Origin: Marsupella aquatica
Taxonomy: Eukaryota > Marchantiophyta
Length of the DNA: 64,000 nucleotides
NCBI GenBank assembly: GCA_973895155.1
Contig: OZ316892.1
Span: 24,924,001 to 24,988,000, forward strand
Direction of reading: 5' to 3'
In this document: piece by piece, positions 1 to 12,648 of the stretch
Layout of the letters: every line of letters begins with the position of its first letter
Position numbering within the stretch: the stretch's first letter is position 1
Made by a program: the position numbers and the translations under genes
Notes under the pieces: generated by a model
What the model was told of the DNA's origin: nothing
Databases searched by the model: none
Seen by the model: the letters and a program-made list of their open reading frames with translations, nothing else

Positions 1-3000
1 GCGGCATTCTCATTGGCCTTCGTCACGACTAAGGGAGGCTTTATGAGCTAGGCTTCTTTTTATTCCCTTTCAGATTAAATTTAGACCCGGCGGAAATGGC
101 ACACAAAACTCGCGGGGTTTCGGGGCGTGCAGAATTTCTTCGACGATCACTTCCTTTCTCATTGGCCTCCATCACATTGTGAATAAGGGACTGAGGGTGC
201 TTTCATATAAGCCACTGAGAATTACCGGATTGTCTTTGTTTGAGTGAGAAATTAGGATGTTGCCAATTTTTTTAGTTCATTTACTACTTTGCCCTTCTCT
301 CTTAGGATTTCTTGTGATCAACATTGAGCCAAAACGATATTCATTGCCCACAGTCCATTGATAGAAACTGGGATTCGCTTCAGAGCAATTTGGTCCATCC
401 CATCACTTGTTCTCAGCCATAGGCTGAAATGGGTTAACTCCTATAATTAGTTCGTGGACCCCTTGGCTAATAAAATCAGGGGAAGAGTCGATCTGAGTCG
501 TCTCCATTTCTTATCTCCGGAAATCTCGTCCGTCCATCATAATGGCCAATCTATGGCTCAAAAGAAAGATCTCAAATAGATCTATGGATGGATTCTGTCC
601 GTTTCGCAAATGGGTTAATATTTTTCAAATGATAAATTAAACAAATCCAAGCCTTCCTAGCCGTTGATTTTGTTGATTTTACGATCTTTGCCGTCCATTT
701 TGTAATGCCTCTAGAAATCTTATTCATCCATGTTAGAAGGCGATCTAGGGTGCAAAAGAAAGATCTCAATGAGATCTACGACTGGGTATTTTTTGTTTTG
801 AGAATGAACTTTCAAGATTCCAGCCATTCCTCCTCCCCGATCCTGGGTTTCTATGTGCTCTTCCGAGCATTAATGGCCATACAATACGAGAGGTCCTTAC
901 ATACCGAGAGTTGCGTTTTAACAAGGAAGTTATCAAGTTAGTTATTAGTCATTATTTATTATATGAAAAATACTTTTTATAAATCTTTGAATTTAAGTTT
1001 TAAAATTGAAAATGTAACTAAAATGGTTACATAGTGACAATTTTAACCGTCTTGTTCTTTGTATTTCCAATGTTTTTACTTTTCTTTTTACGGCATGGCG
1101 TCCCAAAATTTACACCCAAATTGACACAAACACGAATGAAAACTATAAGTTTGATTCACAAAACCGACGAGTCTTGTTTGTTGCGGTTATTGTTGACGTG
1201 GCACGATGTGGTGCCAAGAATTTTGGAAGGGACCTCTAGTGGGGTCCGTAAAGATTAATTTAACTAGTGATAAAACAGTACAAAAAGTAAATAAACTAAA
1301 ACGGATGGAACATAATAATTGCTCACTAAAAAAATTACAATTTAATAATTGTCAGTTACAAGCCATGGGGACCCATTCCGTCTTTTATTCCCTCGTATAT
1401 TAAATGGGTGGTATAATGAGTGAAAATGGCGGCAGTTCACTTTCCAAGAATTTGGGGCCCATTTCAGGTGTGGTGTCTACAGACCCCTGCATGGCAGCTA
1501 GTGGGCCCAAGTAAATGGTATGGTGGAGTGTTTATGGTGGAGTGTTTATGTTGTCTAGAATTTTAGACAGAGTCCACAGTAATTATGTTATCTAGAATTT
1601 TAGATCATCATCTCCACAGGTGGTCCAGACTTTGGCTCCTTCATTCAAGGAATTTGTATTTATTGCACTTCATTTAAAAAGAAGTGACACTCAAGCTTGT
1701 TGTGAGCCCTAACTCCCTTGCCTTGTCAAGCCACCCTCAGTAAGAGATGCCTGAGAACAATGGCATTAGGCAGTTGCCATTCCTATAAAGTTTTAAGAAG
1801 GGCATATTTTGTTGGACATGTTTTTGTGTGCTAACAAGATTGTCATCGGGATCAAGTGTCTGCCTCTATTTTCAACCGTGCAGTAGCAAACCCAACTTGT
1901 CTACTAACTCAAGCACCAGAGCTAACCTAGAGCCTCCGCCTCCATCTGGTAGAGAAAAGTGCATTTTTTTGATGATCACAAAGTCTACATAATTCTCAAA
2001 TCTCCAACGTAACGTGCAATGTAGTTGGAAGTTCCTATGCTATGTTGTCTTGTGAAGAAATACTTTTAGTTTATTCAGATATAGTTGTTCGTCTTTCAAT
2101 GAAAGATCCTTGTAAAATTAAATGGATTCTTGTACATAGAGCAAAGTTTTTGTAATAGGGCCTCCTCATCTTGCAACCCTCACCTAACATGATAGTACTC
2201 ATTTATACTTTTAAGGTCATGTTAATCCGTGGGACTCCATGTGGGGTCGAACTAAATATATCATCCTCATTTTTCTCTGCATTTTCTTCATGTATTTTCA
2301 ACACTCCAAATCTTACTCATTTTGCAGGAGTACATGCAAGTCATGACATGTAGACATGCCCTCTTTATATTAGGGTAGCTTCAGTTCACCATTTAGAGGC
2401 CTTGTAAGCAGGCTGGAGTGGTTGGATTTAAACTTGCTACATTAGTGCTTCACCTGTTCTTCAAGGAAATACCCTCTTCTTTATAGCACTCTATGTCATG
2501 TTCTCAAAGCAGACCATGACTGTTCTTGAGTCAAGTAGCCTTTCTTAGGAGCACACCAGGACGAACAGACCTACTGTAGTTATCTTAGATTATGTTCATT
2601 GCAGTGTTTCTTGAGTCCTGACAATGCTTAGCACCACGGCACGGCCAGAGCACCCCTCTTGCTACTTGTGAGTGAGAATTAGTCACGATTTAGATGCATC
2701 TTGACATGCTGCTGATTTGTGAGGTGTAAATCAGCACCGGTTACGTCAACCACATACACTTAACTCAGAATCACCTGGCGGCCACAATCATGCCACATGG
2801 CAGCTGAAATCAAGTGAAAAATATGACATGTAGTAAATACGCTGAAAAGAGTGGCAAGGTACTCTGACAGGAAAACGTGGCAAAGTAATAAATCTCAATT
2901 GTCGTGTATTTTTCGATGGGAAGGGTTGGACTTCTGTCAATGATGGTATAAACTTACCCAACCCAAACCGTTCTGCCCGATCGAAGGGGTGGGTTGCCTA

Positions 3001-4075
3001 AGGTGAGCCTACCTCTCCCCACGCTCTCCTGATTGAACCAAAAATTTGAGAAGTCCAAGTTGGAAATATTTGCAAAAATCTTATGGACGGATATGTGTGG
3101 AATCATATTTTTCAAAATCACCTGCCGGCCTGATGAATGACCATATTTAATGTCCTTGATGGGAACAATGTACAGTGAGATCTGGATAAGTACACACTCC
3201 CGCGGAGAGGCCAATGGTGTGTACCTAACAAGGGTTACAGTGTCGCATTATATGGTAAGCAAAAGAAACTTGGAATTAGCATTCATTGATAGCTGACTCA
3301 TGACCTCCAGTGCCTTTGACGTGCAATGGCCCCCGCTGTTAGTCTAGATTCTTGTGAATTCCTTTGTAAGTTGTACATCCCTGGATAAGCATGATCCCAC
3401 ACCTCATAAGTGCAAATTTTACTGTATGTAAAAATGACTTGCACTTATCAATAAGTGTATGTTGAAGGAAATATGAGCATATAGATAGGTAAACATGAAC
3501 CCTATAGAGGGTTTGCACTTATATATCTATCATTTAGTGCAGCCCTCTTTGCACTTAAAAAGCCTGCAAAAAGGTGCAAAATAGTAGGTAGCATCAGGGA
3601 CAAACAGGACACCTTGCAATTATCCTGGTTTTGTACTCATGGAGTGTGCACTCAGCAGAACCTCATTGTATTGATGATTGCTGTAGGGACTATTACATTG
3701 AGGATGCCCTATGCAAAACCTTAATATTTCACCCTTCAAAGGAGAATGCAATGGCCTCAATAATTTATCTCGATTCCAGTCCCTAAGTTGAAAACAATGT
3801 AAACACTGATAAATCAGTATTGAAAGTGTACATAAAATGCTAACAATATTCCTAAAATATGTACTAAATTGCTTTTTCCAAATATCACAAACACTGACAC
3901 TCTTGTAGGAGGGACTCCAATTTTAAACTATTATATTTTTCAACTAGCCTGATCATCACTACGATAGTCTCTGCAGATCAATTTTAAATTAGTATATTTT
4001 TCAACTGACCTGATCGTCACTACGATAGTCACTGCAGGTCATTTAATGACAGGCTTATCAGGGAACAGAGTATTG
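1..4075. other. Intergenic, no gene recognised
   Basis: I see no supported coding region here on either strand; the open frames are short and resemble no family I know. The stretch is AT-rich and holds small decayed repeats. Two related segments near 530-600 and 690-780 share the words CGTCCAT and AAAAGAAAGATCTCAA. A 61-bp tandem duplication with several mismatches lies at 3919-4040. Confidence 0.6.
3919..4040. repeat. 61-bp tandem duplication (two copies)
   Basis: Copy one starts at 3919 and copy two at 3980. Both begin AATTTTAAA and end in CTGCAG followed by a short tail, with scattered substitutions. It lies just upstream of the EHD relic and has no visible function. Confidence 0.75.
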
Positions 4076-4087
4076 GTCCATTGGTAG

Positions 4088-5158
4088 GGAGATCTCGTTG
4101 AACGTGAACAAAATGATGTCCTTGCTAATCTCAATGACACACCAAGAAAGACTTGGGATAGAAGGGTAGGTTTGTCACTGTACAATCATTTTTTGCATCA
4201 TTTACTCAAATCCCTGTGTAGCACGATTAAATTCCGAGGGTGCTGTTTGACGGCGCTCTAGATTTGCTGTTGCTGCCTCTGCCGATCCCAACCCTTCTTG
4301 ACGACATCGGTCGTAGATAGGTTGTTTGCAAGTCCAATATTGTTCTAGCTCTAAACAACATCTCATTTTCTCCTGCGGCCTTCTTCACGTTAGCTGGAGA
4401 TCTTTGATCGGCCCAGTGTATTTCAGAGTTTTTTTTTCAGGAAATTCCATTTTTAGATCCCCCTACCATCTCTGAGTCTTCGTTGACAAGCTTCTGCAGT
4501 TCAAAAAGTTTGTGCATTCATGCATTGCTAACAAATCACTTGAAAAGGAAATGCCATCTATGATGGGCAAGCGAAAGTACAGTGTCTTATTGACAATCTT
4601 GAAGAAGAGTTTGCTAAGGTACGGTCCTCCTAACTTCTTGTTGGCGGTGTTTAGCACATAGCTCTATGGAATCGATTCATATGAAAAATCTTCTCCACTT
4701 AATTCGGACTGCCTGTCATGCGTCTCAGCAAGAATATCCAAGTGAGATGAAAGTGTTGAACCACTTGAGTTCTTTGTTTAGTGCTTTGGAATGTAGAGGT
4801 TGCCTATCTTGTCTCTATCTCGTCTCTCCCAGCTTCTCGTTTGCAACACGCGTAAAGGTTAGATACTTATTTGTAGGACTAAGTAATCTCGGGTGTAGTA
4901 GGGAGTTCACGAGCATTGTTGACTGGTAAAGAGGTGGTGGTATTGGAATATAAATTTAACAGTTGGACCGCTTGATTTTTGGCTGTAACAGTTTCAAAAG
5001 GAAAGCCATCTCCCTTCAGGGAACTTTCCAAGTGTGGATAGATTTAGGAAGGCTCTGCAGGGTTACTCGGTCGACAAATTTCCACTGTTGAAGCCTAAAC
5101 TGATACAGGATGTTGATGATATGTTGGGTCACGAGATTCCAGATTTGTTGAGAAAGTT
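4088..5158 (+). pseudogene. EHD (EPS15-homology-domain dynamin-like ATPase) relic
   Basis: Three exon-like blocks match the middle to C-terminal helical part of plant EHD proteins, membrane-remodelling ATPases of endocytic recycling. Block 4088-4165 reads GDLVEREQNDVLANLNDT and ends at a donor-like AGG|GTAGGT. Block 4480-4618 contains EKEMPSMMGK and then, after a one-base shift near 4573, LIDNLEEEFAK before GTACGG. Block 4992-5158 begins after AACAG and reads ESHLPSGNFPSVDRFRKAL, then LKPKLIQDVDDMLGHEIPDL. These follow the order of intact EHDs. The N-terminal EH domain and GTPase region are not visible, a TAG stands just before the first block, and the second block needs a frameshift. This makes it a fragmentary pseudogene rather than a live gene. 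Family assignment is from remembered motifs. Confidence 0.72.
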
Positions 5159-6356
5159 ACTCAAATACTTGCGACAATTGAGCTCTTGTACAACTTCAGG
5201 CATAGCTTCCTAACCTGACCTTTTCTTACTTCGTTGTAGTGTACTTGAAAAACTAGTGCAGCATTTTGCCGGTGTGAGCATTGTGGACACCTTGTATGAA
5301 CTATGCTCTGACCGTCTCATTACTGCGTGGTGAGCAAAACAGCGTGACAAATTCCCTTCGGAAAAAAATGTGTTATCCCATCCTGATGTCAAATGACAAC
5401 GTGGTCGATTGTCTTGAAAGAAGCACTGCATTTTTAGCTAGGGATGAACAGAGAGTGCTGCAGGAACAGCCAGGCAGAGGATGAGCAGGATAGCCCAGTC
5501 GTGTGAAGGTACCCAGCTTATGGTTCAAACAGGGCAGCACACGGCCTGGACTGCATAGTAGAAGAGGTATCAACTGCCAAACTAACTGAAATCCATTGTT
5601 ACCTACAGAGGACAGCTCTTTTCATATGTGTTTACTTGGTACCCGACTGGACAACAATTTGCGTCTCCGATATTCAATCTGCGAAACCGGTATTGTACTA
5701 TCCTCCTTCTCCAGCTAAGAAAAATTGTTTGCAATCTTTCATTCATGGCCAGGGGAAGGGGCACTCTTGCGGCTCAAGATGCTATACCCGGGAGTCACGA
5801 TACGGTCCAAAGAAATAACACTACATTTGGAGGCCGAGTGCGCAAGTGGGGATGTCGACAGTCTACCTTCAGTCCAGTCCCATGATAGAATTCTCTTAAT
5901 TATGTGAAAAAGAGTTTTTTGGGAAACATCCAACAAAACCTTCTAGTCAAAATCATTGAGAATGATGCACTTCGTGGAAGAGAGGGGAAAAAGATATTAT
6001 CAAAGCGTCACTAGAGCCGTGTGGAAATAGTACCCTCTAGCCAGGCATTCAACAACCCCAGCAATCAGGAATAATATATAAAATAGTCGACTATCTGCAC
6101 GAAGTAGTCCTCACCAGCTATGGAGACATTCAACAACCCAACCAATCAAGCAGAACTAGAAGAGAACAAAGAGCTGTACGTTGTCCCACATAGACATTTT
6201 ACTCACGTCGGTGTCAAGAAAGAAGTCCAAAACCCAAAACAAAATCTAGCCTACAAATTTCTCCCACCTCGTCAAAAGAGCTTCTCTACCTACGATGTAC
6301 AGGTCGATCATTTCTAACTTAGAATATGATATCAAGTCCAATTCCGCTTCCACTTC

Positions 6357-6626
6357 TCAGACAAAGATTTCCAACCGTGCACATACTATAGCGAGTACGA
6401 TTGTAACCACAGCAGCGATGGTAGTGACAGCTTGCATTTCCGTGCGCTCGGGGATCTTTCCATCTGGAATACCAGTGCGCCTGCGATAGATACGGCTAGT
6501 TCCTAGCCCCAGGAGCCTCACCAGGATTGGAACGAACACGAGAATCACGCTCAGCAGAAGTAAGCCCGCTCCAGCAGATGTGAGCAACAGTTTCATGGTC
6601 CAAAAATGAGGGACAAATCTGTCCAA
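6357..6626 (-). CDS. Possible small two-span membrane protein (doubtful)
   Basis: This is an 89-residue frame; a second Met at residue 11 may be the better start. From that Met the sequence begins MKLLLTSAGAGLLLLSVI, a convincing hydrophobic span. A basic, polar loop follows (RIYRRRTGIPDGKIPERTE), and then a second hydrophobic stretch near the C-terminus. The hairpin-like topology is unusual for a random frame, but I recognise no family and the flanking frames do not extend it. It may be one exon of a larger gene, a small real protein, or chance. Confidence 0.22.
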   Translation of the reverse strand: MDRFVPHFWTMKLLLTSAGAGLLLLSVILVFVPILVRLLGLGTSRIYRRRTGIPDGKIPERTEMQAVTTIAAVVTIVLAIVCARLEIFV

Positions 6627-8894
6627 TCAAGAAGCATAAGTAAGAATCTTGAAAGGACAAACAACAGACCATAAATGCACGTAACATTAAAGTAGGGACG
6701 GATTTGATTGAAGCAGAGACCTCTTCTGGCCAAAAACTCTCTGGAAATGCAACATTTGAACAGAGACACAGGTCAACTTCACACAACTGATGGTGCGACG
6801 AGCAAAAAGCTTCCCTAGAGTGATTGAAATGCATACAAGGGCACATTACGAAGACTAAAAGTAACACTATACGATGCGACATTTGAACAGAGACACAGGA
6901 TAACTTCACACAACTGATGGTTGCGACGAGCAAAACGACGAGCAAAAAGCTTCCGTAGAGTACTTGAAATGCATACAAGGGATACAAGGCCCAATTACGA
7001 AGACTAAAAATAACACGGTACGATTTAAATAAGAAGACTTGTGAGCACGAGCAATGTACTAGACATGGTCAATGTATCCAATGACAGGATAAGTTTATAC
7101 AATCTTCGGAGGGGAGATAGAGGAGCCAATGTAAATGATCAGAATGCCCGAGCAGTGCCCCCGATTTGTCCGTCAAATGGAACAATTAGAAAATAATTTT
7201 GGAAAGTAGCAGACGATTAAAGGCAGTTGCGTTGGTAGCAGAAGCATTGCTCTATCGGCATGCAGAAGCAATGCCATAAATCTATTGCCCAGGAAGTGCA
7301 ACCGGTGGAAATAGTTTCGAAGAGACTGCCGGAGACAAAGGAATTGCAACCAGGTCGTTTTGGAGAGACATAGATGTAAGTGGCACAGCCCTGGCCCTAC
7401 TAGCGTCCAATGATTGCAAAAGGCAGATTAGTTCTAACAGGAAACACAGGTTAGTTGGCAGGTTGTTCCCAATGAACAGAACAAGTCCACTGTCTACGAG
7501 GGTTTTCCAGCTAAAACAGAGAAACGGTTTCGCGGATAGAGTTTTATAGTTTAGGGCAAGTTACAGGCACAAAGTACGACCCCAACTTATCCAGTCGATG
7601 TAGTGCATACAACATTGATGTGGAAGACATCAGAGCATACATTCAAAATTTCTGGACACAGCGGGTTCACAAGCTTCGACAAATGCACTGAATGGAACAT
7701 AATTTCCAGTCAGACCAGAGAAACGATTGAACGGCTTGTCGGGTCCAAATACTGAGAATGGCCTTAATATGACCCAAGATTTTTAGGAACGGGTGCAGAA
7801 CGGCATCTACTAAAGGAGTGGTCACTAATAATGGGCTCGTTTGATGACCCAGGCAACATGAAGTCATGGCCACCTACACTGTTGCATAGAATTGAAGTTT
7901 GCAATATCTCTCCCGTCAGACGAGCATGCTAGAACCCTAAATCCAATCGGTACCAGTGGATCACGGCAATTGAAATCGAAATGACAGTAACCTCTCAGCA
8001 TGTTCGGATTCCAGAAGATCCATAACATTATCATTCTCTACCCTTTCCAGTCTCTCCAAGACCTCAAATCATTGAAATTCTGCCCAGAGAAAGATTTCAA
8101 GTAATCGATCCCAATTCATGATGACACTGTCCTGCTACTTAGAGCTCCATGAGCTCCATGACACTGTCCTCCTTTCGACCTTTACGAAGCTGAACGCTTT
8201 CTAGGCAGAGAGTAAGATCCGAAAGTTGAGACGGACCACAGATCCACAACTTAACGAGAAAACAATTTTCCCAATCAAAGGGCCCAGAATGTGTACAGCT
8301 CCAAGATGCAAGTGACTTCAAGTTTCTGCGCATGACGTGAGTGAGAAAGCCCTACAATACCTTCTCCGCGTTTGATAAACACGATAGAGAGCTGAATCCC
8401 CCAAACTTGCAAGCGTTTGTTCAACCGAAGACGACACTGCCGTTCATTGAAGCACAAGTTGTGTATGCTTACAGCGCAATTCCCTTGTTACATTGTCCCT
8501 AAACCTGTGCGTTCATGCGCAGCAATTCTCCCCGACAATAAAATCCTTGAATGTCGAACACAAACCGATACTGTGAAGATCAGGCACGTCTAGTTGCACT
8601 CAGGGAGCCTCTGTGTCCCTAATATGAAAAGGGCTCTTGGGCTTCAAGATTGGTGGATGATCATCGGGAAAGGATACCCCATGCTGGATCTGTGTTCCTT
8701 CCCAAAGGGTAGGATAACCGAGTCTGGGTAGGGGTGTGGGGTACTAGGCTCTAACTCCGGAATGCAAGGACAAGCTGCGGACACAGGGTTACAGACTAGC
8801 ACCCCGGGGTGGGGGGTACTAGGCTCTAATTCCTGGAATGCAAGAACAAGCTGCAAGACGGACACATGGTTAGAGCATCTCCTACGCAGCATGG

Positions 8895-8897
8895 TTA
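8895..8897. repeat. Left target-site duplication of Harbinger-1 (TTA)
   Basis: TTA directly precedes the left terminal repeat GAGCATCTCC and matches TTA at 13313-13315 after the right end. Three-base TTA/TAA target duplications are typical of the PIF/Harbinger superfamily. A second copy of the terminal word occurs just outside, at 8873. Confidence 0.8.
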
Positions 8898-9297
8898 GAG
8901 CATCTCCCACCAACCCCGTTAAGAAATATTAAAAGAACAGCCTCTACGGGAGAACGGGAACGGGACCGTATTTTTCGTTGACGGGGTTTTCTCTTGCGGG
9001 AACGGGATTGTGGAGGCCAAATGCCGCTTTGCCCTATCCACGGGGTTCTTGACTGGATTGCAGCAGATATGGATCGTACGGTGGAGGAAAGTCGGTCTTC
9101 CGTGCGGGAAGGAGGCCATGCAGAGAAATTTCCCGCTAATGTTCAAGCAAAAGCTCCTCAATAGAAATGGTGTGCAGCAGTCGAGACTTGCCACTCTGAA
9201 TCGATGCTCCTCCGAAGCTATGAACTATCATCAATCTTCCTGAAATTGCTGGCCGTTTCTTCAGTAGCATCTTGCTGTCATTTTTTGATTTTCCACC

Positions 9298-10434
9298 ATG
9301 GCTCCAGTCGACAATGCAGCTGCGAAGAAGGGCAAGAAGCAGGCGAATTTTTCCAATATCGAAATCGAACAGATTGCAAGGTCGTGGCTAGCATGCAGCG
9401 GCAATTCCATCGATGGAGCACAGCAGAAATCTGATGTCTATTGGACAAAGATTGAGCAGCATTTTCAAAAATCCATGGTAGAATTTAGGCAAAAATATCC
9501 AGGTGTGGTGAAGAATGTCCCCAGGTCCATCAGATCATTGAGTTCAAAGTGGGGTGAGCTTAATCATGACTGTGCCAAATTTTCTGGAGCAATGTCCACG
9601 ATCGTTGAATTGAATGAGTCTGGAACCAATGAAGACGAGCAAATGGAGAAGGCTAGAGCTCTCTACCAACAGACACATAAGAAGGGCTTGGAATTTTCAT
9701 ACGAAGGTGCTTGGAAAATTTTGAAGGACTCTCCAAAGTGGCAGATCGCAGCAAGAATGCAGGAGAAGCATTTGGAGAGAGTATTAAAGAGAAAGAACGG
9801 GAAGCAAGCTGCCAATACTCCAGCTGATGTTGAAAGTCCAGACAAGGATTCTGGAATCCATGCTGAAACTCCAGAGATGGTCACCGATAGGCCTTTGGGG
9901 AATAAAAAAGCAAAAGAGTTGGCAGCTATTGAGCGGAAGGCAACCAAGACCAAGAGTGCATTGGCAGAGTCTACATCGCTGATTGCAGCTGCCCTGAATC
10001 GAAGGGCAAAGGCTATGGAGTCAGTTTTTGAGATCCAACTATTCCAAGTTAACCTGGGCTCACTGGATGATCGAGCCAGAAACTTTGTGTTGCTCAAACG
10101 GGAGGCAACAGAGGCAGAATTGCGAAAGCAGCTCAAGGAAGTTGAACCTTTCAGGAAGGAGGTGGTTGAATTACCATCGGATTTACCTAAAAGTGTGGCT
10201 GATCAAGAGAACTAGGATCCAGAGGCCTGGCATTCACCTGACAATGAATCTTGGCACGAGGAATCAAATGAGAAGTTAGAAGAGTTAGCGTTGCATCAAT
10301 CTGGTCACTCCAACCCCATCAATCTATCAGATATGCCAGATAGGGAATGTGAAAATGTTGGGGTTTCTTCAGTAGAATTCAGCAATCCCACCTTTCACTA
10401 CCAGGATGTGCAATCTCTCTATCAGTTCATGTAG
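9298..10434 (+). pseudogene. Harbinger accessory DNA-binding protein (NAM-associated/Myb-like type)
   Basis: The frame opens with ATG at 9298 and runs 378 codons to TAG at 10432, broken only by TAG at 10213-10215 (after residue 305). The N-terminal half fits the trihelix/Myb-like region seen in plant PIF/Harbinger partner proteins: RSWLACSG, VYWTKIEQHF and RSIRSLSSKWGELN are the hallmark words. A NAM-associated-type tail follows, with FSYEGAWKILKDSPKW, a lysine-rich stretch and a late coiled-coil-like acidic/basic segment. Such partners help the transposase bind the ends and enter the nucleus. The stop replaces a codon in an otherwise open frame (QEN-stop-DPEAW) and a C-to-T change from CAG would explain it. 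A short product ending at 10215 could still be made. Confidence 0.85.
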
Positions 10435-11328
10435 TCAACACGACTATAGGCAAGCGATACTCAGATTTGCCAGGTTGAGCTTGTAGAGTAATTTTGTAGC
10501 TGAAACAATTTATTCTACAAATTGTAGCCATGCAATTTGTTGTGTGGTGTTGTACGTAAGTAATTGCATGTGTTGTATGCAGCTTCTTTAATATTGGAAT
10601 TCGTACTACAAGCTGTTCATACGTTGTGCAAGGTACATATATGTGTCTTGACTGCTTTCGGTTGTGTCAGTGTCTTTGAATTTATACTTCTTTATATATA
10701 GAGAAGTGAACCAGATTTTTATGAATTTAGCATTTAAACCTGATTGCCAAGTTACACTATTGATATCGTCCCTTCTAATATTTTAGACCATGAGACTGCA
10801 GTACAAGAGACTATGTAACAATACAAATGAGAAAAGCAACCTATGAGAATAAGACGATGGGCATTGGGCATTGCGCAGACATGCAAGTTGCCAGGGAAGC
10901 ACCTTCACATAATCCGTTTGTAATATTTTATGCAGTGTTCAACTCTCCAATAAAGTAAATTCTCCAAATACTTGTGGGGCCGTATATATACTTGCACCTA
11001 CAAGGTACGAATTGCTGCAAGTGACCTGTCAGTGGCTCCCACACCTTTTATGCTCAAGGTTGTGCACTCTCACCAATGCTCATAGTTTTGCACTCTCACC
11101 AATCCTACGTACTTTGAAGGTAGCAAATCCAAGGCAATGAGAGAAAAGAATCAGGTAGCATAGACCTAACACACGAGGTCTCCCAAACTAGCCACAGTCG
11201 CAAGTTTAGGATAGAAAGGTATCCCAAAAGCAAGGTCTTTATATATAGAGAGACAATTTCAGATTCAGAATTACATTGCTAGCCCGACTGCTAGCCTAGC
11301 TCTCACAAGCAAGCCTACGTACAACAGA
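10435..11328. other. Internal spacer of the Harbinger element
   Basis: AT-rich sequence between the convergent accessory and transposase genes, presumably both 3' untranslated regions. I see no open frame of note. Two copies of a TTTATATATAGAGA word, at about 10690 and 11239, stand out. Confidence 0.6.
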
Positions 11329-12648
11329 TCACTCGTCCTCTGAATCTCCACGAATTTGCCACAAGTGTTCAATTAAGTCTGCTTTCAGTTGTTGAGCAGT
11401 CGCAGCATCGCTGATTTGTCTCACACCATGAGTCAGCCCAACAAAATTAAGAGGATCCCGTGGCCTATGCTGCCACTGCACCTCAGGCCTATCAAAAAGG
11501 TAATCATGTGTCAAATCAGGATCTCCATGCTCGTCCTCAATAATCATATTATGTAATATCACTGCAGCTTTCCAAATCAACTGCATTTGGTCTCTGCTCC
11601 ACCATCGAGAGGGATTACGAACCATGGCAAAACGAGCTTGCAACACCCCAAAGCAACGCTCAACATCTTTCCGAACTGATTCCTGCCTTTTAGCAAACCA
11701 CTTCCGCTTGGCACCTTGAGGCTCACTGATCGTCTTCATGAAGATGGTGTAGTCTGGGTATATTCCATCTGTCAATAGGTAGAACATTTTGTAAACATGA
11801 CCATTCACATCGAAGGTCACATCTGGTGCCACTCCATTCAACAGGTTGCCAATGAGAGGCGAACGATCAATGACATTGATGTCATTGTTGGAACTTGGGA
11901 TACCGGCAAAAGCATGCCAAATCCACAAGTCAGACGTGGCAATCGCTTCTAGAACTATGGAGTTCAATCCATCCTTGTCCCGAAATTGGCCTTGCTCTCC
12001 TACGGGACAATTTTTCCAGGTCCAGTGAGTACAATCAAGGCTGCCAAACATTCCGACAAATCCTCTGGCCCGGTTGATTTCCATGTGCTTTCGAACATCA
12101 GCCGCCGTAGGCTGACGAAGGTACTCTTCTCCAAAGCAATTGACAAGTGCTTCAACAAAATGCTTGAATGATCTAATTGTAGTTGATTCCCCAATTCAAA
12201 CGTACTCAGCCACAGCATCCCCAACACTCCCGTAGCACATGATCCGTAGAGCAGGTGTCATCTTTTGAAGGCTGCTAATTCCAGCCTTGCCGACAGCATC
12301 TGGCCTTTGCACAAAAAAACCATCCTCCTCCAAAATTGCATTGTGAATTATGAGGAAAACTTCTTTCCTCATGCGAAATCTACGTCGAAATAAATGAGAT
12401 GGATAAGTTGCTACAGCAGAGAAGTAGTCATCCCAAATCCTTGCATGGCCTGCAGCATGGTCATGAAATAAATTAGGAGAACGGCCCTCCCTGGAGCCTC
12501 CATGTTTTTGATTCAAAACTTCCAGTGTTTCTTCCAGGCTCTCTTGTTCATCCAATAATTGAAGAATGTGATCAGCAAGCACTTCATCTATCTCATCGTC
12601 AAAATCTACTCTATCTCCAACCCACTGGTTGAATGCAGCAGAATCCAT
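11329..12648 (-). pseudogene. Harbinger DDE transposase (HARBI1/DDE_Tnp_4 type), one internal stop
   Basis: The frame starts with ATG at 12648 and runs 439 codons, close to the usual length for plant PIF transposases. It is interrupted only by TGA at 12196-12198. The N-terminal part holds the helix-turn-helix-like region with LFRRRFRMRKEVFL and IMCYGSVGDAVAEY. The catalytic part shows GMFGSLDCTHWTWKNCP (first Asp), LLTDGIYPDYTIF (second Asp) and RKDVERCFGVLQARF (Glu), so the DDE triad is intact. The stop lies between EYV and IGESTT, where family members usually have Arg or Lys; CGA to TGA is a single CpG transition. Together with the partner gene and intact ends, this makes a recently disabled autonomous element. 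Confidence 0.9.

Larger units (their letters stand above)
5167..8897. other. Intergenic, mostly without recognisable genes
   Basis: No conserved domain is apparent. One short two-membrane-span frame on the minus strand (6357-6626) is listed separately. Near-duplicate segments occur around 6740-6820 and 6880-6960 (shared GAACAGAGACACAGG and AAAAAGCTTCC). Two copies of a roughly 80-bp unit containing GGGGTACTAGGCTCTAA lie near 8735 and 8813. The word CATGGTTAGAGCATCTCC is doubled at 8866 and 8890, at the edge of the Harbinger element. Confidence 0.5.

Noticed and set aside
9663-10136. 157-codon minus-strand frame antisense to the Harbinger accessory gene
   Set aside because: Shadow of the plus-strand gene; no domain of its own.
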